Source of the DNA: RGIG4608 sp964413365
GTDB lineage: Bacteria > Bacillota > Clostridia > Oscillospirales > CAG-272
DNA length: 64,000 bases
Direction of reading: 5' to 3'
Assembly (NCBI GenBank): GCA_964413365.1
Contig: CAYPRM010000004.1
Location: forward strand, 4,992-68,991
Within the stretch, counting starts at the first letter, position 1. Each line of letters starts with the position of its first letter. Shown here one piece after another: positions 33,838 to 41,641 of this stretch. The position numbers were made by a program, and so were the translations under genes. The notes beneath the pieces are model-generated. The model made no database searches and had not been told where the DNA came from. It was given only the letters and a program-made list of their open reading frames with translations.

Positions 33838-35157
33838 ATGACAAATAAACCAAGGATATGCAGATGCTGTGCAAGGGAGATACTTGACAGCAGGGGAAAT
33901 CCCACGCTCGAGGCGACGGTGGTGCTCGACGACGGCACGGTCGGAGTTGCCTCCGCTCCATCGGGCGCGTCCGTTGGCTCAAATGAGGCTCACGAGCTTC
34001 GAGATGCGGACAGGGGCAGATATCACGGGCTTGGCGTGCTGGATGCGGTATCGAACGTCTGCCGCGTTATTTCGCCCGAGCTCGTCGGAATGTGTGCGAC
34101 GGAGCAGTACGAGATAGATAGGGTGCTCTGCGAGCTTGACGGCACGGAGGACAAGGGGGTGCTCGGTGCTAATGCGATCCTTGCGGTCTCTCTTGCCTGC
34201 GCGCGTGCCTCGGCTAATTATTACCGCACGCCGATATACAAATACCTCGGCGGTATCGACACTTACCGTATGCCCGTGCCGATGCTCAACGTTCTCGGCG
34301 GCGGTGCACATTCGTCGAACAGTCTCGATATACAGGAGTATATGCTCGTGCCCGTGGGCGCTCGGAGCTTTGCGGACGCGTTGAGAATGGGGAGCGAGAT
34401 ATATCACAATCTCGGAAATATATTAAAGGAGCGTGGGCTATGCGCCTCTGTCGGAGATGAGGGAGCGTATGCGCCCGATCTTGACGGCGAGGAGCAGGCA
34501 CTCGGGCTTATCGTGGAGGCGATAGAGCGCAGCACCTATTCGACCTCCGACGTAAAGATAGCACTTGATGCGGCGAGCAGCGCGTGGTATTCCTCGGAGA
34601 GCGGGGAATACACGACGCTCAAGGGGAAAAGGCATTTTACGCACGAGGGGCTGATAGAATATTATGCTCACCTTGCGGATAGCTACCCCATCTGCTCGAT
34701 AGAGGACGGGCTTGCCGAGGGGGATCTTGAGGGCTGGCAGATGCTTACTGAGAGGCTCGGCGGCAAAATGATGCTCGTCGGGGACGATCTCTTTGTTACC
34801 GACTCCGCACGGCTCTGCGACGGGGCGGAGATGGGAATTGCCAATGCGATACTCATAAAGCCAAATCAGATAGGCACACTCAGCGAGACGATGCGGACGG
34901 TGCGAGCGGCGCGCGATGTGGGGTACAGCTATATCCTCTCCCACCGCTCGGGCGAGACGGAGGACACCACCGTCTGCGATATCGCCGTCGCACTCTCCGC
35001 ACCCTTCGTCAAGCTCGGTGCGCCCTGCCGCGGAGAGAGGATCGCAAAGTACAATCGCCTCCTGCGTATCGAGGGATCGGCGCACGGGGAGCTGGAATAT
35101 GGCACGGGAGCACCGTACAGACTCATAAAAAACGGCGAAAATACACGATTTAACTAA
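33838..35157 (+). CDS. eno: Enolase, divergent form
   Basis: 2-phosphoglycerate dehydratase of glycolysis. The 439 residues are typical in length. Residues expected for catalysis are kept: the glutamate in Q-E-Y-M, the one in V-G-D-E-G-A, lysine in I-K-P-N-Q-I-G-T, histidine in S-H-R-S-G-E-T-E-D-T and lysine in R-I-A-K-Y-N. Several otherwise near-invariant strings are altered: S-G-A-S-V-G for S-G-A-S-T-G, G-G-G-A-H-S-S-N-S-L-D-I for a G-G-x-H-A-x-N-x-x-D-x-Q pattern, and L-G-A-P-C-R-G-E-R-I where a K-T-G-S/A-x-x-R-x-E segment is usual. It is monocistronic behind GGTGAGGA. It may be the only enolase or a paralogue; a second copy outside the window cannot be excluded. Confidence 0.92.
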   Translation: MTNKPRICRCCAREILDSRGNPTLEATVVLDDGTVGVASAPSGASVGSNEAHELRDADRGRYHGLGVLDAVSNVCRVISPELVGMCATEQYEIDRVLCELDGTEDKGVLGANAILAVSLACARASANYYRTPIYKYLGGIDTYRMPVPMLNVLGGGAHSSNSLDIQEYMLVPVGARSFADALRMGSEIYHNLGNILKERGLCASVGDEGAYAPDLDGEEQALGLIVEAIERSTYSTSDVKIALDAASSAWYSSESGEYTTLKGKRHFTHEGLIEYYAHLADSYPICSIEDGLAEGDLEGWQMLTERLGGKMMLVGDDLFVTDSARLCDGAEMGIANAILIKPNQIGTLSETMRTVRAARDVGYSYILSHRSGETEDTTVCDIAVALSAPFVKLGAPCRGERIAKYNRLLRIEGSAHGELEYGTGAPYRLIKNGENTRFN

Positions 35158-35193
35158 AAAATTAAGATTTTTCAAAAAAATTTTCAAAATCTC

Positions 35194-35222
35194 TTGCAAT
35201 TTTGAGCATTGTGTGCTATAAT
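35194..35222 (+). promoter_or_regulatory. Promoter of rpmB
   Basis: TTGCAA, 17 bases, TATAAT, about 65 bases upstream of the rpmB ATG. Confidence 0.8.
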
Positions 35223-35286
35223 GTCTAATGTTCGTAAACTATTTATGTAAATCGTGCGTTTTAACGCTTAATCAGGAGGTGTCATT

Positions 35287-35472
35287 ATGGCAAAGTGCAG
35301 TATCTGCGGCAAGGGCGTCGTTTTCGGTCAGAATGTTTCTCACTCTCACCGCAAGACGAACAGAAGCTGGAAGCCCAACATCAGAAAGGTAAGAGCGATC
35401 GTTAACGGCACTCCCGTTACAGTTTCGGTTTGCTCTCGTTGCCTTCGTTCGGGCAAGGTCAATCGTGCTTAA
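35287..35472 (+). CDS. rpmB: 50S ribosomal protein L28 (zinc-binding form)
   Basis: A 61-residue ribosomal protein near the peptidyl-transferase exit region. It starts M-A-K-C-S-I-C-G-K-G as L28 does and contains S-H-R-K-T-N-R-S-W-K-P-N-I. Four cysteines at 4, 7, 49 and 52 form the C-x2-C...C-x2-C zinc ribbon of the C+ paralogue type. AGGAGGTG lies at optimal distance. Its own promoter and a downstream terminator make it mainly monocistronic. Confidence 0.97.
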   Translation: MAKCSICGKGVVFGQNVSHSHRKTNRSWKPNIRKVRAIVNGTPVTVSVCSRCLRSGKVNRA

Positions 35473-35480
35473 TTAACGTA

Positions 35481-35517
35481 AAAAGCTGGCAGACATACCG
35501 TCTGCCGCCTTTTTATT
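35481..35517 (+). terminator. Terminator of rpmB
   Basis: GGCAGAC/GTCTGCC with a five-base loop, then a T-rich run. It lies in the short gap before the next gene, so some read-through is possible. Confidence 0.75.
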
Positions 35518-35540
35518 TCTATGGGAGGGATCGGATCAAA

Positions 35541-36221
35541 ATGTTTGCATATATAAGTCAGAGGGCGGATAGTGAGATCCTTTGCGCCCTCGGGGAGCGT
35601 GGTGTGGAGGTGCGCACGGTCGCCCCGTACCCAATGCTCGCAGAGCCCGTGGCATCGCACGCGGATATGCTCATGCTCGATATCGGTAATACCGTACTTG
35701 TGCCGAGGGGATTTTCGGCGGAGCTGTCGGGCTTTGATGATGTCATTACTATTCCGGAAGCGATGGGGGAGATGTACCCTCGGGACGTTCTGCTCAATAT
35801 CGCTCTTGTGGGTAAGGTCGCAATAGCAAATACCCGTACCGCCTCACCCACGGCTCTTGCGTACCTTGCGGAGCATGGGTGGCGCATAAGGCACGTAAAT
35901 CAGGGCTACGCACATTGCTCCACCTGCCGCGTTGGGGAGAGCGCGATCATGACCGCCGACGAAGGAATAGCCCGTGTGGCACGCGAGGAGGGGATCGATG
36001 CTCTTTTGATACGTAGTGGATATATCGACCTGCCGCCCTACGGCTACGGCTTTATCGGCGGCGCATCGGGCAGTACGGACGGGGCGGTCTGGCTCTGTGG
36101 CTCGCTCGATCACCACCCCGACGGCGAGATGATAAGAGAATTCTGCCACGGAAAACGGATAGAGATCATTGAGCTTTCCAATAAACCCCTCTCCGACGTT
36201 GGGGGGATAATATTCAAATAA
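35541..36221 (+). CDS. DUF6873-like protein, possible guanidino-modifying-enzyme (GME) fold
   Basis: A 226-residue protein. Family assignment is from memory of clostridial DUF6873 proteins, which share the string H-V-N-Q-G-Y-A-H-C-S-T-C and the preceding beta-strand pattern. The histidine and cysteine there would be candidate catalytic residues in a GME-type (arginine deiminase-like) fold; this is inference. The start at 35541 follows GGGAGGG by 11 bases. The frame continues into rpmB upstream and must not be extended. It lies behind the rpmB terminator and ends at a bidirectional one. The function is unknown. Confidence 0.65.
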   Translation: MFAYISQRADSEILCALGERGVEVRTVAPYPMLAEPVASHADMLMLDIGNTVLVPRGFSAELSGFDDVITIPEAMGEMYPRDVLLNIALVGKVAIANTRTASPTALAYLAEHGWRIRHVNQGYAHCSTCRVGESAIMTADEGIARVAREEGIDALLIRSGYIDLPPYGYGFIGGASGSTDGAVWLCGSLDHHPDGEMIREFCHGKRIEIIELSNKPLSDVGGIIFK

Positions 36222-36250
36222 AAAATCAGAATGAGAACATTCTGATTTTT
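36221..36250. terminator. Bidirectional terminator
   Basis: AAAAATCAGAATG/CATTCTGATTTTT around AGAA, between the convergent DUF6873-like and HMA genes. Confidence 0.85.
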
Positions 36251-36257
36251 TATTTAT

Positions 36258-36602
36258 CTATATTTTACTGATTTTATACCCAAGGCGGTCGAGGCGTGAG
36301 GCTATGAGCGCATCGTCAACGTCGCGGGAATAGCTTACTGTGAGGGTGGAGGTGCGGAGGTCGACTCTGCCGCTGACGCCTTCAATGTCGTTCACGGTCT
36401 CCTCGACACGCTGAGCGCAGGCAGAGCACTTCATTCCCTCGACCTTGAATTTCTTTTTCGCCACGACGGAGCGAAGTCTTTTTCTTTTTATTTTATAGCC
36501 ACCGCCACAGCAGCCGCTACGGCGTGTAAAATGCTTCACCGTCTCGATAATGCCGATAAATGCCACGAGCACGATGAGAGCCAAAATTATATAATCCTTC
36601 AT
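36258..36602 (-). CDS. Membrane-anchored heavy-metal-associated (HMA) domain protein of the feo operon
   Basis: A 114-residue protein. The N-terminal membrane helix (~4-20) and a following C-C-G-G-G motif (~31-35) resemble the FeoB-associated Cys-rich peptides. A basic linker leads to a C-terminal HMA domain with G-M-K-C-S-A-C (Cys59, Cys62), the classic soft-metal (Cu/Zn type) pair. The start at 36602 follows AAAGGGGT. It is the last gene of feoA-feoB-Cys-rich-HMA. A role in handling metal delivered with or beside ferrous iron is inferred from position only. Confidence 0.8.
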   Translation of the reverse strand: MKDYIILALIVLVAFIGIIETVKHFTRRSGCCGGGYKIKRKRLRSVVAKKKFKVEGMKCSACAQRVEETVNDIEGVSGRVDLRTSTLTVSYSRDVDDALIASRLDRLGYKISKI

Positions 36603-36662
36603 ATCTACCCCTTTCACTATACTCAAAATGCGACTCACAGAGCCGCATTTTCAGTATATTCT

Positions 36663-36833
36663 TTATTTTTCGGTGCGTTCGGAGCCGCATTTGCAGCCCC
36701 CGACACCGCATTGTTTAGCATAGGGACAGCCTATGCACCTTTCGCCGCGTTTTTTTGCTCTGTAAAGGTAAATGGAGATACCTGCGACCACGGCGGCAAT
36801 TATCAAAATAACAATAACATCAGTCAGCGTCAT
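36663..36833 (-). CDS. FeoB-associated Cys-rich membrane peptide (56 aa)
   Basis: A small gene starting three bases after the feoB stop. The 56-residue product has one N-terminal membrane helix (~4-22), then R-A-K-K-R-G-E-R-C-I-G-C-P-Y-A-K-Q-C and a G-C-K-C-G tail: five cysteines, typical of the FeoB_associated family (PF12669 type). These peptides sit beside FeoB and are thought to assist ferrous iron transport. Translation is probably coupled to feoB. Read directly from the minus strand, with stop codon at 36663-36665. Confidence 0.88.
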   Translation of the reverse strand: MTLTDVIVILIIAAVVAGISIYLYRAKKRGERCIGCPYAKQCGVGGCKCGSERTEK

Positions 36834-36836
36834 AGC

Positions 36837-38822
36837 TTATGCATGAGCCCTCAGCTCTTTATTTGTAGCGAGGATCCTCCAGACGAGGATGCCTGCAAAT
36901 GCGAGAACTGCAACAAGTCCGCCGATAGCGGCACCGACATTGAGAAGGGAAGCGTCGGTGAGGAGCGTGCCTATGGTGTAGACAAGGTAAGCGACGCTAT
37001 ATCCTGTGCCGAGCTGGAGTCCGATTCCGCCCCAGAGCCACTTTGCGCTCTTCATCTCGGAGGTCATAGCACCGATAGCCGCAAAGCACGGGGGCGTATA
37101 AAGGTTGAACATCATATATGCGAGAGCGGCGACCTTGGTTATGGCGATAATGCCTGCTACCTCAGCACCTGCGCCCTCGAGTATCTCGAGCTCGTCGGGA
37201 TCTATGAGATTTTCAAGTCCTACGAAGCATACAGCAAGTGTACCGACGACGTTCTCCTTTGCGATAAATCCCGTGATAGCCGCCGCCGCGAGCTGCCAAG
37301 AGAACACGCCGACGATCGGAACGAGAAGGTATGCAAAGGGATCTGCGATGGATGCGAGAATGGAGTCGTTTGCGTTTTCAGCAACGGTGAAGCTCCATGT
37401 GAAGCTCTGCATGATCTGCACTGCCATATTGCAAAGCAGGATGATGGTGGCTGCCTTTACTATGTATGCCCAGCCGCGTGAGCACATCGACTTGAACGCA
37501 CCCCAGAAGGAGGGAACCTTATAGTCGGGAAACTCTATGATAAAGAAGGATTTTTTGTTTCTGTTGCCTGTGATGGCATTGATGAGAAGTGCGCCGAGGA
37601 AGATGAGCACGATGCCCGTGAAATAAGCAAGTGTGCTTACCCAACCGGAATTGTCAAAGAACGCACCTGCAAAGAGCGAGATGACGGGGATCTTTGCACC
37701 GCAGGGCATGAAGGGTGTGAGCATCGCCGTAGCTCTGCGCTCACGCTCGTTCTTTATCGTTCTCGATGCCATGATTCCGGGAACTGCACAGCCTATACCG
37801 ATAACGAAGGGAATGACGCTCTTGCCCGAGAGCCCGACCTTCTTGAAGATGGGATCGAGCACTACCGCAACACGGCTCATGTAGCCGCAGTCCTCAAGGA
37901 GAGCGATGAGAAAGTAGAGCACCATGACAAGGGGCAAAAATCCAACGACCGCGGAAACACCGCCGATCACGCCGTCAACGAGTATTGCGGAGAGCAGGGG
38001 ATTTGCATCTGCGAGCATCTCGCCCGCCCACTCTTGGAAGGATTCGAGCACGCCCACGAGAAGATCTGCGATGGGCTGACCTACCCAGACCTGCGATATC
38101 TGGAAAACGAGGAACATTACGACTGCGAAGATCGGGATGCCGAGCCACTTATTCGTGAGGATCTCGTCGATCTTATCGCTGACGCTTATGTCCTTTGTGA
38201 GGACCTTCCTCTGCTCAACGCTCGAAACTATGGAATTGACAAATTCAAATCTCGCCTTATCCGCCTCAAGCACTGCCTCGCAGCTGGTAATGTCAACGTA
38301 GCCGTGCTTATAGGGCGCGTCCTGAGCCGTGCCTGCGCGCTTTACTGCGGTGGCAACGAGCTCCTTCAAGCCCTCGCCCGAGGTGGAAACGGTGTTTACT
38401 ATGGGGCAGCTGAGCTTTTTTGCGAGAAGCTCGACGTCGATGTGCGTTTCCTTCTTCTCGTTGATGTCGCTCTTATTGAGTGCGATGACAACGGGAACAC
38501 CGAGTTCGAGAAGCTGTGTGGTGAAGAAAAGGGAACGGCTGAGGTTGCTCGCATCGACAATGTTGATGATAACGTCGGGATTTTCGTTCTTGACGTAATC
38601 ACTCGTAACGCTCTCCTCGCTCGTAAAGGGCGACATTGAATATGCGCCGGGAAGGTCAACGGCGATAAGTCGCTCACCGTTCGAGTAAATGCCCTTGATG
38701 GGGTGCTCTTTTTTGTCAACGGTAACGCCCGCCCAGTTTCCGACCTTTTCATTTCTGCCCGTGAGAGCATTGTACATGGTCGTCTTGCCTGAGTTGGGGT
38801 TTCCCGCAAGTGCGATTCTCAT
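36837..38822 (-). CDS. feoB: Ferrous iron transport protein B
   Basis: Membrane GTPase/permease for Fe(II) uptake. The N-terminal G domain shows G1 G-N-P-N-S-G-K-T-T, G3 D-L-P-G-A-Y and G4 N-K-S-D. The membrane part carries the Gate motifs with invariant cysteines, including G-I-G-C-A-V-P-G and M-P-C-G-A-K-I-P-V. At 661 residues it is in the range of compact clostridial FeoB. GGAGGA precedes the ATG. A palindrome identical in its arms to that at the feoA promoter lies ~60 bases upstream, between feoA and feoB. Confidence 0.97.
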   Translation of the reverse strand: MRIALAGNPNSGKTTMYNALTGRNEKVGNWAGVTVDKKEHPIKGIYSNGERLIAVDLPGAYSMSPFTSEESVTSDYVKNENPDVIINIVDASNLSRSLFFTTQLLELGVPVVIALNKSDINEKKETHIDVELLAKKLSCPIVNTVSTSGEGLKELVATAVKRAGTAQDAPYKHGYVDITSCEAVLEADKARFEFVNSIVSSVEQRKVLTKDISVSDKIDEILTNKWLGIPIFAVVMFLVFQISQVWVGQPIADLLVGVLESFQEWAGEMLADANPLLSAILVDGVIGGVSAVVGFLPLVMVLYFLIALLEDCGYMSRVAVVLDPIFKKVGLSGKSVIPFVIGIGCAVPGIMASRTIKNERERRATAMLTPFMPCGAKIPVISLFAGAFFDNSGWVSTLAYFTGIVLIFLGALLINAITGNRNKKSFFIIEFPDYKVPSFWGAFKSMCSRGWAYIVKAATIILLCNMAVQIMQSFTWSFTVAENANDSILASIADPFAYLLVPIVGVFSWQLAAAAITGFIAKENVVGTLAVCFVGLENLIDPDELEILEGAGAEVAGIIAITKVAALAYMMFNLYTPPCFAAIGAMTSEMKSAKWLWGGIGLQLGTGYSVAYLVYTIGTLLTDASLLNVGAAIGGLVAVLAFAGILVWRILATNKELRAHA

Positions 38823-38881
38823 ATTTTTTCCTCCAAAATATATAAAATAATTTATTGACGTGAATTTTTGACGGCTTGTGA

Positions 38882-38897
38882 GTTAGCATTTGCTAAC
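38882..38897. promoter_or_regulatory. Putative metalloregulator operator, second copy (feoA-feoB gap)
   Basis: GTTAGC-ATTT-GCTAAC, a perfect 6+6 palindrome. Including flanks (A before, CGA after) it matches the feoA operator at 18 of 20 positions. It suggests separate control of feoB or cooperative binding. Confidence 0.7.
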
Positions 38898-38960
38898 CGA
38901 CAGCCAAAAAATTGAAGGCTCATTGCCATCCACCGCCTATCGGGGGCGAGGGGGCATTTG

Positions 38961-39179
38961 TCAAGCCTCAATTTCGATAAGATCGGCAAGCTGATTGTCG
39001 ATATTATACCTTGCATCCTTGACGGAGACCGTGCAACCGCTCTTTCTGCGTGTTACGACCGTGATCCTCTCGCCGACGTAGCAGCCGAGGGTAAAGAGGA
39101 AGGAGTCGAGCTCTTCGTCGTTAGTGTTAATGCTTTTTATGATACATTCCTTGCCTTTTTCAACACTTAAAAGCGTCAT
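38961..39179 (-). CDS. feoA: Ferrous iron transport protein A
   Basis: A 72-residue SH3-like cytoplasmic protein needed for FeoB function. It has the family's pattern with L-G-C-Y-V-G-E-R-I-T-V-V-T and ends D-N-Q-L-A-D-L-I-E-I, close to the usual C-terminal A-x-x-I-x-V. An AGGTT-type ribosome site precedes the ATG. It is the first gene of the operon, under a consensus promoter overlapped by a palindromic operator. feoB follows after 138 bases. Confidence 0.9.
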   Translation of the reverse strand: MTLLSVEKGKECIIKSINTNDEELDSFLFTLGCYVGERITVVTRRKSGCTVSVKDARYNIDNQLADLIEIEA

Positions 39180-39211
39180 TTTAACAGCGAACCTCCATTT
39201 GTAATTATTTA

Positions 39212-39227
39212 GTTAGCCTTCGCTAAC
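39212..39227. promoter_or_regulatory. Putative metalloregulator (DtxR/IdeR-like) operator at the feoA promoter
   Basis: GTTAGC-CTTC-GCTAAC, a perfect 6+6 palindrome placed just downstream of the -10 element, over the expected transcription start. The arms resemble DtxR-type boxes (T-A-G-G-T-T-A-G...C-T-A-A-C-C-T) but with a different spacing. A repressor here would shut off iron uptake when iron is plentiful. Confidence 0.7.
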
Positions 39228-39235
39228 CGATTGTT

Positions 39236-39264
39236 ATTATATACCCACGGTCCGCATTTGTCAA
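39236..39264 (-). promoter_or_regulatory. Consensus sigma-A promoter of feoA
   Basis: On the minus strand: TTGACA, 17 bases, TATAAT. A perfect consensus, expected for a strongly repressible promoter. Confidence 0.9.
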
Positions 39265-39518
39265 TAGATTTTTTGAAATTTTTTCCGAATTTTTGATTTT
39301 TGTGAATATGCTCAAACCGAGCCGCTGTTTTTCCCAAAAATCCGCACATTTTTGACAATGAGATGAATGATCTCTCGTTCGCTCTCCCTCGTTCGCGTAG
39401 CGAATATATCGAGCGCCGTAGGCGGATATCGAAACGTCCACCACCCCACGCAGCCCGTGTTGCCGAAGCGATGGTAACCCACAATCCGTATGGCTACGGA
39501 GAGCGATTTTAGGATTTT

Positions 39519-39550
39519 GAAAAAAAGCAGGAGGAGCAGACTCCTCCTGC
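39519..39550 (-). terminator. Terminator of pckG
   Basis: GCAGGAGGAG/CTCCTCCTGC around CAGA. On the minus strand it runs into T7. It lies ~80 bases past the pckG stop. Confidence 0.82.
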
Positions 39551-39604
39551 ATTATAGAACAGGGATACAAAATCACTTATCCATATTTAAGAGCTTGATT
39601 TCCT

Positions 39605-39618
39605 TTTGGTATACCAAA
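39605..39618. promoter_or_regulatory. Isolated 14-bp perfect palindrome
   Basis: TTTGGTATACCAAA, just beyond the pckG stop. It has the form of a dimeric repressor site (some GntR-family operators are similar) but no promoter or gene start is attached to it. Confidence 0.4.
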
Positions 39619-39629
39619 TCGGGATATGA

Positions 39630-41429
39630 TCATTTCTTACCGAGTCTATCCTCGAGCGCATCAAGCTCCAGATACAGCTCCCGTGGCACACGCTCGCCGA
39701 CGGTGAAATAGAAATTGCGAATATCGGCTGCCTCATCGAGCCATTCCTTGCGGTCGATGCTCAGCAGCTCCTCGATATCGGAGACCGTACAGTTATCAAG
39801 CCCCTCAAGGCAGATATCTTCGGCGTTTGGCAGATAGCCTATCTCCGAGCGACGTGCTCCGACCTCTCCGTCACAGCGGCGGAGTATCCAATCGAGCACG
39901 CGCATATTATCGCCGAAGCCTCGCCAGAGGAAGTGCCCCTCTGCGTCCGTTCTGAACCAGTTGACGTGGAAGATCCTTGGAGGATCGGATATGCTTCCTC
40001 CGATCTCAAGCCAATGTGCGAAATAATCGCCCATATCGTAGCCGACGAAGGGACGCATCGCCATAGGATCACGTCTTACAACGCCTACCTTGCCCGTGGC
40101 GGCTGCGGTTGTTTCACTCGCCATCGACGAGCCGACGAACGTTCCGTGTGTCCACGAGAAGGACTCGTAGACGAGGGGCGCGAGCCTTGCTCTCCTGCCG
40201 CCAAAGACGATAGCGGAGATCGGCACGCCGAGAGGATCGCGGAATTTATCCGAGAGGCAGGGGCAACCCTCCGCAGGGGCGGTGAAGCGTGAATTGGGGT
40301 GCGCTCCGAGCGTTTTGGAATCGGACTTGACGTATTTTTCGGGATCCCAGCTCTCGCCTCGCCAATTTATGGCGTTGTGGGGCGGCTCATCATCAAGTCC
40401 CTCCCACCAAACGGTGTTTTTGTCGAGATCGTGGACTACATTTGTGAATATCGTATTTTTCTGAACGGTATGCAGAGCGTTGGGATTCGTGCGCTCGCTC
40501 GTTCCGGGGGCGACACCGAAGAAGCCGTTTTCGGGATTGATCGCCCAGAGCCGCCCGTCCTTGCCCTTGCGAAGCCACGCGATATCGTCGCCGAGGCAAC
40601 GCACGCGGTAGCCGAGCGATGTGTAGTGCTCGGGCGGCACGAGCATTGCGAGATTTGTCTTGCCGCACGCCGAGGGAAAGGCGGCGCAGATGTATTTTTT
40701 ATCGCCGTCGGGACGCTCCACCTCAAGTATGAGCATATGCTCCGCAAGCCAGCCCTCGTGCCGTCCGAGATAGGACGCTATGCGCAGGGCGAAGCATTTT
40801 TTGCCGAGCAGAACGTTACCGCCGTATGCGGAATTTATCGACCAGATCGTATTATCCTCGGGGAAATGCGCGATGTACCTGTTCTCGGGATCGAGCTGTG
40901 CGACCGCGTGCAGTCCTCTGACAAAATCGCCATTTTCGCCTATTGCCTCCAGCACGTCGATTCCAGCGCGCGTCATTATGAGCATATTGAGCACGACGTA
41001 TATTGAATCCGTAAGCTCAATACCGTATTTTGCGAACGGAGAGCCGACGATGCCCATTGAATAGGGAATGACGTACATCGTCCTGCCGTGCATCGCTCCG
41101 CGGTAGAGGCGTGAGAGCCTTGCGTAGCACTCGGAGGGATCCATCCAATTATTTATATTGCCTGCGTCCTCACGGGAGCGTGTGCAGATAAAGGTTCGGT
41201 CCTCGACGCGTGCCACGTCGGAGGGATCGCTCCTGTGAAGATAGCACCCTGGCATAAGCTCCTCATTCAGATGAATAAGCTCGCCGCTCTTGCACGCGGT
41301 GGCACGAAGCTCCTCTGCCTGCTCCTGCGAGCCGTCGATGAGAACGATCCTATCCGGCTCGGTCATCCTCGCGCAGTCCTCTATCCAGCGTATCAGCTCC
41401 TTATTGCCAAGTGCTCTGATTCTGTCCAT
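39630..41429 (-). CDS. pckG: Phosphoenolpyruvate carboxykinase (GTP)
   Basis: Interconverts oxaloacetate + GTP and PEP + CO2 + GDP. In anaerobes it can run either way, making PEP for gluconeogenesis or fixing CO2 in fermentation. At 599 residues it fits the GTP class. The kinase-1 loop reads F-P-S-A-C-G-K-T-N-L-A-M-L, and kinase-2 reads R-C-L-G-D-D-I-A-W-L. Other GTP-class strings are G-R-T-M-Y-V-I-P-Y-S-M-G and F-G-G-R-R-A-x-L-A-P-L-V-Y-E-S. CGGAGGT precedes the ATG. Monocistronic. Confidence 0.96.
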   Translation of the reverse strand: MDRIRALGNKELIRWIEDCARMTEPDRIVLIDGSQEQAEELRATACKSGELIHLNEELMPGCYLHRSDPSDVARVEDRTFICTRSREDAGNINNWMDPSECYARLSRLYRGAMHGRTMYVIPYSMGIVGSPFAKYGIELTDSIYVVLNMLIMTRAGIDVLEAIGENGDFVRGLHAVAQLDPENRYIAHFPEDNTIWSINSAYGGNVLLGKKCFALRIASYLGRHEGWLAEHMLILEVERPDGDKKYICAAFPSACGKTNLAMLVPPEHYTSLGYRVRCLGDDIAWLRKGKDGRLWAINPENGFFGVAPGTSERTNPNALHTVQKNTIFTNVVHDLDKNTVWWEGLDDEPPHNAINWRGESWDPEKYVKSDSKTLGAHPNSRFTAPAEGCPCLSDKFRDPLGVPISAIVFGGRRARLAPLVYESFSWTHGTFVGSSMASETTAAATGKVGVVRRDPMAMRPFVGYDMGDYFAHWLEIGGSISDPPRIFHVNWFRTDAEGHFLWRGFGDNMRVLDWILRRCDGEVGARRSEIGYLPNAEDICLEGLDNCTVSDIEELLSIDRKEWLDEAADIRNFYFTVGERVPRELYLELDALEDRLGKK

Positions 41430-41479
41430 ATATACCTCCGAAAATACTGAATAATAACATTTTATGCTGTATTTACATT

Positions 41480-41508
41480 ATTGTATCACAAATTCACGGT
41501 TTCTTCAA
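41480..41508 (-). promoter_or_regulatory. Promoter of pckG
   Basis: On the minus strand: TTGAAG, 17 bases, TACAAT, about 50 bases upstream of the ATG. Confidence 0.68.
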
Positions 41509-41561
41509 TAGACTTTAGAGATAGTGCTGAAAATTTTTTCAAAAAAATATTGAACAAATGT

Positions 41562-41590
41562 TTGCATTTTTGCAAAAAGTGTGCTATAAT
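41562..41590 (+). promoter_or_regulatory. Promoter of lexA
   Basis: TTGCAT, 17 bases, TATAAT. The 16-bp palindrome at 41611-41626 lies about 15-30 bases after the predicted RNA start. Confidence 0.72.
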
Positions 41591-41610
41591 TGGGACATAA
41601 ACCACTAAGT

Positions 41611-41626
41611 GGACCAAATTTGGTCC
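41611..41626. promoter_or_regulatory. Perfect 16-bp palindrome, candidate LexA autoregulatory operator
   Basis: GGACCAAATTTGGTCC, between the promoter and start of lexA. It is not the Bacillus-type CGAAC-N4-GTTCG box. An adjoining CCACT-A-AGTGG half-palindrome (41602-41612) overlaps its left edge. Confidence 0.55.
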
Positions 41627-41641
41627 GGATCGGAGAAAAAT

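Larger units (their letters stand above)
39180..39629. other. Intergenic region feoA-pckG
   Basis: Besides the feoA control region and the pckG terminator, it holds several small palindromes at 39380-39480 (e.g. TTCGCGTAGCGAA), a CACGCAGCCCGTGTTGCCGA string similar to one near 63728 at the right edge, and a 14-bp palindrome at 39605-39618. No gene is supported. Confidence 0.6.
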
